The notes beneath the pieces were generated by a model. It saw only the letters and a program-made list of their open reading frames with translations, was not told the DNA's origin and did not search any database. 37,734 nt of DNA. Origin: MGIIa-K1 sp964577145 (GTDB lineage: Archaea > Thermoplasmatota > Poseidoniia > Poseidoniales > Poseidoniaceae). The stretch's first letter is position 1. Each line of letters starts with the position of its first letter. This document shows positions 32,498-37,734 of this stretch, piece by piece. Position numbers and translations under genes: made by a program. The stretch lies in NCBI GenBank assembly GCA_964577145.1, contig CAZNXM010000017.1, forward strand, positions 1 through 37,734, given 5' to 3'.

Positions 32498-32601
32498 AAT
32501 CCTCACATGTGAAGATGAATCTATGCTTGCAAGATATTTTCATTGTGTCTGATTAATGTGCTACGAGTCAATTAAAAGAGTTGAGAGGAGTCAAGTGCTC
32601 T

Positions 32602-33270
32602 ATGGCAGGGGAGGGTTTCATTCCACTCGACTGGAGTGAATTGTCATCCTCTGAAATGGAGGAGCGTGCTGCTGCACTTTTCGAAAGTATGGATTGCAGG
32701 CGTACAACACGCCATTTCTCCACCAAGTCTGTCCCTAAGTCTCTGATTGAGTATGCTATCAAATGTGGCTCTACTGCACCAAGTGGTGCGCATTTGCAGC
32801 CATGGACTTTCGTTGCAGTTAGTAATCCTGAAGTAAAGGCAAAAATGCGTGCTGCTGCTGAAGAAGAGGAACGAAAAACATACTCTGAACGTATGCCTGA
32901 ATCTTGGCGAGAAGTTCTCGAGCCACTGGGCACAGATGCTGTGAAAGAACACATGACTGCTGCTCCTTGGATTATCGTGCTATTTCGCCAATCGAGACGT
33001 TTGCGTAATAATGGTGAGATGGGCCCGACTTACTACTCGACTGAATCATGTGGAATTGCTGCGGGAATGTTCATCCACGCTATCCACAATATGGGCTTAG
33101 TAACCCTTACACACACGCCCTCGCCAATGGGCTTCCTCCGAGAAATTCTAGAGCGCCCAGAACATGAACACGCAATGCTAGTCATGCCTGTTGGGTATCC
33201 TTCAGATGATGCCATGATTCCCAAACTCAAACGTAAATCGCTGAAGGAGGTAGCAGTATTTCTCGAATAG
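32602..33270 (+). CDS. Nitroreductase-family flavoprotein, iodotyrosine deiodinase-like
   Basis: 222 residues. An FMN-dependent enzyme of the nitroreductase fold: CRRTTRHFSTKSVPKSLIEY (FMN phosphate-binding Arg), TAPSGAHLQPWTFVAV, and the C-terminal LTHTPSPMGFLREIL, then PVGYPSDDAMIPKLKRKSL. The lid segment AAEEEERKTYSERMPESW followed by LGTDAVKEHM carries the Glu, Tyr and Lys that in iodotyrosine deiodinase clamp the amino acid zwitterion, so this belongs to the IYD-type subgroup rather than to drug nitroreductases. Prokaryotic members can dehalogenate halotyrosines; the true substrate here is unknown. An A/T-rich CAATTAAAAG box lies about 28 bases upstream of the ATG. Its last 13 bases overlap the PrxQ gene. 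Confidence 0.92.
   Translation: MAGEGFIPLDWSELSSSEMEERAAALFESMDCRRTTRHFSTKSVPKSLIEYAIKCGSTAPSGAHLQPWTFVAVSNPEVKAKMRAAAEEEERKTYSERMPESWREVLEPLGTDAVKEHMTAAPWIIVLFRQSRRLRNNGEMGPTYYSTESCGIAAGMFIHAIHNMGLVTLTHTPSPMGFLREILERPEHEHAMLVMPVGYPSDDAMIPKLKRKSLKEVAVFLE
33244..33250 (+). promoter_or_regulatory. Strong Shine-Dalgarno upstream of an ATT start
   Basis: AAGGAGG lies 7 bases before the ATT at 33258, inside the end of the nitroreductase gene. It is a near-perfect match to the 3' end of 16S rRNA, and its spacing fits that codon and not the ATG at 33318. It is the main support for the proposed start of the PrxQ gene. Confidence 0.55.
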
Positions 33271-33704
33271 GCGAGGCTTTTCCCAACTTTTCTCTCCTTG
33301 CTGATAATGAAGAGAAGATGACCCAAGATGCTCTAATAGGGGCTTGGACTGTAATCTTCTTCTATCCAAAAGCAAGCAGCCCGGGATGCACTAAACAGGC
33401 TTGTGAATTCAGAGATCTCTCTGAAGATTTTTCTGATATCGATGCGCAAATTATTGGTGTTTCTTCGGATTCATGTCGTGCTCAGAAATCCTTCAAAAAA
33501 AGAAATGGGCTTACTTTTCCATTACTATGTGACAAAGGTGGAGTATTGAGAAAATCGTTGGGCATCAAGAGTTCATTGGGCCTTATTGCGGGCAGGGAAA
33601 CCTTGGTGGTCGACCCAGAGGGGATCATCCGAGACCGCTTTAATTCTCAATTAAGATTCAAACAGCATGCCCGAAGAGCATTGAAGAGAATTAGAGGGAA
33701 GTGA
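33258..33704 (+). CDS. Thiol peroxidase PrxQ/BCP, apparent ATT start
   Basis: 148 residues if translation begins at ATT 33258. Reduces hydroperoxides in the cytoplasm. The family N-terminus is intact (SRIGEAFPNFSLLADNEEKM, matching the usual GDKAPDFTL), then TVIFFYPKASSPGCTKQAC with the peroxidatic Cys and a second Cys five residues on as the resolving one (the usual Thr before Pro-Gly-Cys is Ser), then the IIGVSSDS and FPLLCDKGG blocks. The frame has no ATG, GTG or TTG between the upstream TAA at 33234 and the ATG at 33318, which would delete the first beta strand. ATT sits exactly where the family start falls. It overlaps the nitroreductase stop and the convergent aceE end. Confidence 0.85.
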   Translation: MSRIGEAFPNFSLLADNEEKMTQDALIGAWTVIFFYPKASSPGCTKQACEFRDLSEDFSDIDAQIIGVSSDSCRAQKSFKKRNGLTFPLLCDKGGVLRKSLGIKSSLGLIAGRETLVVDPEGIIRDRFNSQLRFKQHARRALKRIRGK

Positions 33705-36366
33705 TGTCGTTTCGCTCGCGTGAAACGCCCATGTCTTCTCGGGCTTTCTCGTAAACTTTGGAATCTATTTCCCTCGCTTTTACCAATGCGGAAAGTGCAG
33801 CTAAAGTGATGTGTTCTGCGTCGATTTCGAAGTGGCGCCTTAGGGAAGGTCTAGTATCAGACCTACCAAAGCCATCGGTACCTAATACAGTATATTCTCC
33901 TCCAACCCATTGACGAATCATATCTGGAACTGCGATAATATTATCACTCACAGAAATGGTTGGATATGAACCGTCTCCAAGCATCTGTTCAACATATGGA
34001 ACACGCCGTGCTGAACCCGGATTCAATCGGTTAGCTCGCTCGCACTCAAGTCCTTCTCGGCGTAATTCACCGTAAGATGTTGCAGACCAAATTTCTGTTC
34101 GCACGCCAAATTCTTGTAGCGCTTCTACCGCTGCAAATAATTGTAGCATTATTGGCCCGGAACCAACTAATCGTACAATTGGTCCTTCGCCGTCTGGAGT
34201 TTTTCTAAGGCGATATAATCCCTTCACAATGCCTTCGTCAGAGCCTTTTGGCTTAGGTGGCATTGGATGGTTTTCATTGTAGACTGCGATGTAATACATC
34301 AGGTCCTTTTCGTCAACTACCATCTCATCAATACCCTGGCGGATTATTGTTGCAAGTTCGTATGCAAATGCAGGGTCATACGCTCTAACTGCGGGATTAG
34401 TATGAGCCATCAAGAGGCTTTGTCCATCCTGGTGTTGAAGCCCTTCGCCGTTGAGGGTTGTTCGACCACTCGTTGCACCAATCATGAAGCCGCGCGCCCT
34501 TTGGTCAGCCGCAGACCAAACCAAATCGGCAATTCTCTGAAATCCAAACATACTGTAAAAGATGTAGAACGGAATTGTTTGACATCCTTGGGTTGAATAT
34601 GATGTTGCGCTAGCGATGAATGTTGACATTGCTCCGGCTTCGTTGATACCTTCTTGCAATAACTGTCCTTGTTCACTCTCTTTGTACTTCATTATCATCT
34701 TGTGATCAACTGGAACGTATTTCTGTCCTTCTGGATGATAAATTCCAAATTCTGCAAATAATGGGTCCATGCCGAAAGTTCTTGCTTCGTCGGGAATAAT
34801 TGGAACGATTCGTTTTCCGATGTTTTCGTTCTTCATTAAATCCCTCAGGATTCTAACGAATGCCATTGTGGAAGATACTTGCATTTTACCTTTGGTGCCC
34901 TCGTCGAAAGACGAGTAACCTTCGGAACCAGGAGGATTCAGGTCGGAAGGAGGGGTTCTCCTTTCCGGGCATGGTCCACCCAGAGCGGTTCTGCGTTCTT
35001 TGGCATATGCAACTACTTCAGGAATGTCTTCAGGGAGAATGTAGGGGTTTTTCTCAAGTTCAGCGTCTGTGAAAGAAAGGCCTAGGTCGTCGCGCATCCA
35101 TTTGATGCTGTCTTCATCAGCCTTCTTCTTGCCATGAGTCGAATTACGTCCAGCGAATGCAGGACCGAGCCCATATCCTTTGATTGTTCGAGCAAGTATG
35201 ACTGTCGGTTTGCCATTACCAGCCTCAGCAGCAGCGTATGCTGCATTGATTTTGATAATATCATGTCCACCGAGATTTGCTGCAAGTGATTCTAGAGCAT
35301 CATCATCCAAATGAGATACCATCGCTTTGAGTTCAGGTGAATTGAATACTTCTTTTCGGAATGTTGCCGAATCAGAAGTAAAGATTCGTTGCTCATCTCC
35401 ATCAACCAATTCTTCGAGGCGTTTTGCTAATCGCCCCTTACTATCCCTTGCGAATAAATCATCCCACATGCTCCCCCATAGGATCTTGATAACATTCCAA
35501 CCTGCTCCACGGAAACGCCCTTCGAGTTCTTGTACAATCTTCGAATTCCCGCGGACCGGCCCATCTAATCTCTGGAGATTACAATTCACAACCATGACGA
35601 TATTATCGAGGCCTTCACGTCCAGCTAGGCTCAATTGAGACAGCGACTCCGGTTCATCCGATTCTCCATCTCCCATCGTATACCATACTCGTGAATTACT
35701 GGTATCTGTCAGACCCCGGTTGGAAAGGTATCGATTAAAGCGGGCAGTGTGAATTGCAGTCATCGCCCCAAGGCCCATCGATACAGAAGGATACTCCCAA
35801 AAATCAGGCATAAGGCGTGGGTGAGGATACGAAGACAGGCCTTCTCCTCCACATTCTTGTCGGAAATTTTCGATATTGTCCAGTGTTAAGCGCCCTTCAA
35901 GCCACGCGCGTGCATATATTCCTGGACTAGCATGACCTTGCCAATAGACATGGTCTCCCCAGCCATCGAGGTCTTTTCCACGATAGTAGTGGTTCTGAGC
36001 AACCTCCCACAAATGGGAGGTCGAAGCGTATGTGGAAATGTGGCCACCAATTCCTTCATTGGCTTTATTCGCTCGAGTTACCATCATCATTGCATTCCAC
36101 GAAAGTACGCCATGTAAGCGCTTTTCCATCTCGATATCACCAGGATATTCTGGCTGTTGAGAAACAGGTATTGTGTTGAGATAGGGGGTATTTACCACCG
36201 AGATATCAACGCCTTCGTTTTCTGCTGCATCAAGTGTATCAAGCAAGAGCCGTCTGGCTCTTTCAGGACCAAATGCATCACTAACAGCACGAATGGATTC
36301 CTGCCATTCAAGAGTTTGCTCAGGGTCCGGGTCGGGCAGTGTATTACGGAAACCGTTGCTACTCAT
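33691..36366 (-). CDS. aceE: Pyruvate dehydrogenase E1 component, homodimeric type
   Basis: Decarboxylates pyruvate and passes the acetyl group to the lipoyl E2. 891 residues from the ATG at 36366, the size of the bacterial alpha-beta-fused E1. Seen are NKANEGIGGHISTYASTSHL, HVYWQGHASPGIYARAWLEG, the thiamine-diphosphate motif GDGESDEPES running to VVNCNLQRLDGPVRGN, TIKGYGLGPAFAGRNSTHGK, and the C-terminal LGTDGFGRSDTR. A start at 36408 would add 14 residues through a perfect palindrome and is not favoured. E2 and E3 are not in the window. Most archaea use ferredoxin-dependent pyruvate oxidoreductase or a heterotetrameric E1, so this suggests a bacterial origin and aerobic growth. Confidence 0.97.
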   Translation of the reverse strand: MSSNGFRNTLPDPDPEQTLEWQESIRAVSDAFGPERARRLLLDTLDAAENEGVDISVVNTPYLNTIPVSQQPEYPGDIEMEKRLHGVLSWNAMMMVTRANKANEGIGGHISTYASTSHLWEVAQNHYYRGKDLDGWGDHVYWQGHASPGIYARAWLEGRLTLDNIENFRQECGGEGLSSYPHPRLMPDFWEYPSVSMGLGAMTAIHTARFNRYLSNRGLTDTSNSRVWYTMGDGESDEPESLSQLSLAGREGLDNIVMVVNCNLQRLDGPVRGNSKIVQELEGRFRGAGWNVIKILWGSMWDDLFARDSKGRLAKRLEELVDGDEQRIFTSDSATFRKEVFNSPELKAMVSHLDDDALESLAANLGGHDIIKINAAYAAAEAGNGKPTVILARTIKGYGLGPAFAGRNSTHGKKKADEDSIKWMRDDLGLSFTDAELEKNPYILPEDIPEVVAYAKERRTALGGPCPERRTPPSDLNPPGSEGYSSFDEGTKGKMQVSSTMAFVRILRDLMKNENIGKRIVPIIPDEARTFGMDPLFAEFGIYHPEGQKYVPVDHKMIMKYKESEQGQLLQEGINEAGAMSTFIASATSYSTQGCQTIPFYIFYSMFGFQRIADLVWSAADQRARGFMIGATSGRTTLNGEGLQHQDGQSLLMAHTNPAVRAYDPAFAYELATIIRQGIDEMVVDEKDLMYYIAVYNENHPMPPKPKGSDEGIVKGLYRLRKTPDGEGPIVRLVGSGPIMLQLFAAVEALQEFGVRTEIWSATSYGELRREGLECERANRLNPGSARRVPYVEQMLGDGSYPTISVSDNIIAVPDMIRQWVGGEYTVLGTDGFGRSDTRPSLRRHFEIDAEHITLAALSALVKAREIDSKVYEKAREDMGVSRERNDITSL

Positions 36367-36384
36367 CCCACCCCTCCTGACGCG

Positions 36385-36403
36385 ATGGGGACTAAGTCCC
36401 CAT
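36385..36403. promoter_or_regulatory. Perfect 19-base palindrome upstream of aceE
   Basis: ATGGGGACT-A-AGTCCCCAT: nine-base arms around a single base, centred 28 bases before the aceE ATG in the 51-base gap. It is the strongest palindrome I found in the window and lies where TBP and TFB would bind for a leaderless transcript. A dimeric repressor or activator controlling aceE is the obvious reading. It is not followed by T residues as a terminator would be. Confidence 0.5.
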
Positions 36404-36417
36404 TTCAAGGAATCGCT

Positions 36418-36804
36418 TCAACCATTCATGACGCCATCATGCCATATTTGGATCAATTCCGACATTCTCTCTTCTTCACGAACAATTTGGATGTGCTCTG
36501 GGATTGTTCCACTCATTTGTGGGTCTGCTATCGTGATTCCGTCTCGGACGGGGATTATTTCAACGGTTTTTGTGTGGTCGAGATAAACACCTACTTCGTA
36601 AATTGCCCACGGGTTTCCAGTCCCAGATAATTCACGAAACATGTCGGTAAAAAGAAAATTTGCAAGGTCTGCGCTAGTAAGGAAAGCGCAAAGCCCTCCA
36701 AGTGTTTGATGCAGAGCCTTCTGACTTTCGTTCATCTCAGGCTCTTCGGTGACGAGGCGGAGCCGTGTCATGGTGAACTGGGGTTTGTCATCAGACTGCT
36801 CCAT
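36418..36804 (-). CDS. Hypothetical protein, 128 aa
   Basis: A soluble acidic protein, mostly helical in its N-terminal half (MNESQKALHQTLGGLCAFLT, LANFLFTDMFRELSG) and beta-rich after that (WAIYEVGVYLDHTKTVEIIP). No family is recognised. The ATG at 36804 leaves a 40-base gap to the stop of the PLC-like gene. A start at 36945 would overlap that gene by 101 bases and give a proline-rich extension unlike the rest. It sits between the PLC-like gene and aceE on one strand, but the palindrome in front of aceE suggests separate control. Confidence 0.68.
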   Translation of the reverse strand: MEQSDDKPQFTMTRLRLVTEEPEMNESQKALHQTLGGLCAFLTSADLANFLFTDMFRELSGTGNPWAIYEVGVYLDHTKTVEIIPVRDGITIADPQMSGTIPEHIQIVREEERMSELIQIWHDGVMNG

Positions 36805-36844
36805 AGACGGGGAAAGCCGTTCTGATTTCAAGCATGATGGTCGA

Positions 36845-37734
36845 TTAGGAGGATGTGCCAATGATTCGTTCAATTGAGCAATCTGGTGGCGCAGTGATTG
36901 GATTGCATCCAACGGGGTGGTCCACCCAATATTCGATTCCGTCAACCTTAGCAGGGTAATCTGTCGAAATCGAATGCGCCCCTACAGAAAATGCTGCGTC
37001 CCTTCTTTCGGTTTCATTATTGTCAGCCTCACCATCTTCAGCATCATCTGCCCGGCTCCTCACAATGTACCCCTCCTCAACTAATTCTCGAATTCTATCG
37101 CCGTTGCCAATCGGGTTTGTGTCTGAAAAAATCGCTGCTTCTGGAGTACCTTCTGAAGACATTGTGAACATCGTAGCCCCCTCAAGATTAGGGTGTTGAG
37201 AATGATACTCTTCACGAACATCGCCTCCTCCAAGAAGGATGAAAATCGCTTTACCGCGTGACTCATCCAGTAATGGCCAGCCAGCAGTTGTAACGGCAGT
37301 AGATAGGTCGGTATATTCGCCGCGCACGACATCTGGGGTGATTATTTTCTCAAGAGGCCAAGCAAGATTGATTTGTTCTTCAACATCTTCTAACATGTTT
37401 TGCGCTTCCATTACTGTAGTAGTATCTGCGGCCGTCCATGTCCATTCTTTTGGCTCAATCCAAATCATCAAAGGAACATGTGAGGGATTAGATTCTGACC
37501 ATGTTAGGAGAGTGTCAAGACACTCGCGCAATACTTGGCAAGTTGTTCCTCGATCGTACTGGTTATGGTAGACTCGCATCTGTTGGCCTGGGCTCCACCA
37601 AACATCGATTTCAAATTGCCTTACATCGAATTCTTCAGCCTGAACATCCAATGGTTCATGGCTGTAATCATAAGCTCTAATCGTTGGGCCATTTGGCTTT
37701 ACGTGATACGAATTATGGGTGCCTTTTACTTGGA
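36845..37734 (-). CDS. Ca2+-dependent PI-PLC-like phosphodiesterase, N-terminus cut by window edge
   Basis: The frame is open to the right edge, so the N-terminus is missing; at least 296 residues remain. The first visible residues are VKGTHNSYHVKP, whose THNSYH carries the first catalytic His. These are followed by DVRQFEIDVWW (metal-binding Glu and Asp) and MRVYHNQYDRGTTC with the second catalytic His. This order is that of the calcium-dependent phosphoinositide phospholipase C group of the PLC-like TIM barrels (PF16670). The later part has VPLMIWIEPKEW and GKAIFILLGGGDVREEYH, and an acidic loop DDAEDGEADNNETE. Archaeal substrates could be inositol-phosphate ether lipids or secreted targets. 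A signal peptide would be off the window. Next gene downstream: the 128-aa unknown. Confidence 0.87.
   Translation of the reverse strand, partial: QVKGTHNSYHVKPNGPTIRAYDYSHEPLDVQAEEFDVRQFEIDVWWSPGQQMRVYHNQYDRGTTCQVLRECLDTLLTWSESNPSHVPLMIWIEPKEWTWTAADTTTVMEAQNMLEDVEEQINLAWPLEKIITPDVVRGEYTDLSTAVTTAGWPLLDESRGKAIFILLGGGDVREEYHSQHPNLEGATMFTMSSEGTPEAAIFSDTNPIGNGDRIRELVEEGYIVRSRADDAEDGEADNNETERRDAAFSVGAHSISTDYPAKVDGIEYWVDHPVGCNPITAPPDCSIERIIGTSS

Noticed and set aside
36367..36408. Longer aceE start at 36408
   Set aside because: It would translate through the palindrome and add MKWGLSPHRVRRGG, which is unlike E1 N-termini; MSSNGF fits better.
1..37734. CRISPR arrays, insertion sequences, prophage or toxin-antitoxin pairs
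   Set aside because: No direct-repeat array with spacers, transposase motif, integrase or phage structural gene was seen on reading both strands.

Overview
The window looks like a piece of a planktonic archaeal genome, most likely Marine Group II (Candidatus Poseidoniales, Thermoplasmatota). The archaeal evidence is the archaeal-type DnaG primase, a group II chaperonin (thermosome), a PINA-like T4SS-type ATPase with a KH domain, an Lrp-type regulator, and TATA-like boxes about 25-28 bases upstream of several start codons, as expected for leaderless mRNAs. These are mixed with bacterial-looking genes (homodimeric-type pyruvate dehydrogenase E1, DegT aminotransferase, PurH, nitroreductase, PrxQ), a mix reported for marine Thermoplasmatota. 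The lineage is an inference; no rRNA is present. There is one tRNA, tRNA-Cys(GCA), and no IS element, phage or CRISPR array.

Layout. 1-4.8 kb: a truncated membrane-anchored protein, tRNA-Cys, a class I aminotransferase, then a leftward group of a 146-aa unknown, enolase and an anchored beta-propeller. 5-9.2 kb: an Lrp regulator faces a leftward operon (TPR protein, DUF3147 membrane protein, thioredoxin-like protein, VOC protein). 9.3-13.8 kb: an 853-aa-class protein with a recurring W-x3-G repeat meets tail-to-tail a membrane protein with a long Pro/Glu tail. 13.8-17 kb: dnaG, then rightward TerB-like, helical, small and MobA-like genes. 17-21.4 kb: purN, a DUF454 membrane protein, purH and the thermosome. 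21.5-27.2 kb: a leftward series (large beta-propeller lipoprotein, Gfo/Idh oxidoreductase, membrane protein, PINA-like ATPase lacking its PIN domain, membrane protein). 27.2-31.9 kb: a membrane protein and CYTH pair, a DegT aminotransferase, and a HerA-like ATPase fused to a multi-pass membrane domain. 31.9-37.7 kb: an AT-rich sulfotransferase-like gene, an iodotyrosine-deiodinase-like nitroreductase overlapping a PrxQ that seems to start at ATT, aceE, a 128-aa unknown and a truncated Ca2+-dependent PI-PLC-like protein.

The genes mostly serve central metabolism (enolase, pyruvate dehydrogenase E1, PurN and PurH of late purine synthesis), replication and protein folding, redox defence, and a large set of surface or membrane proteins. 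Coding is very dense: five of eight convergent pairs overlap at their stop ends. No known defence or secondary-metabolite system is visible. The least explained parts are the HerA-membrane fusion, the PIN-less PINA, the W-x3-G repeat protein with its Pro/Glu-tailed neighbour, and perfect palindromes placed where core promoters would be (upstream of aceE and between degT and the HerA-like gene).
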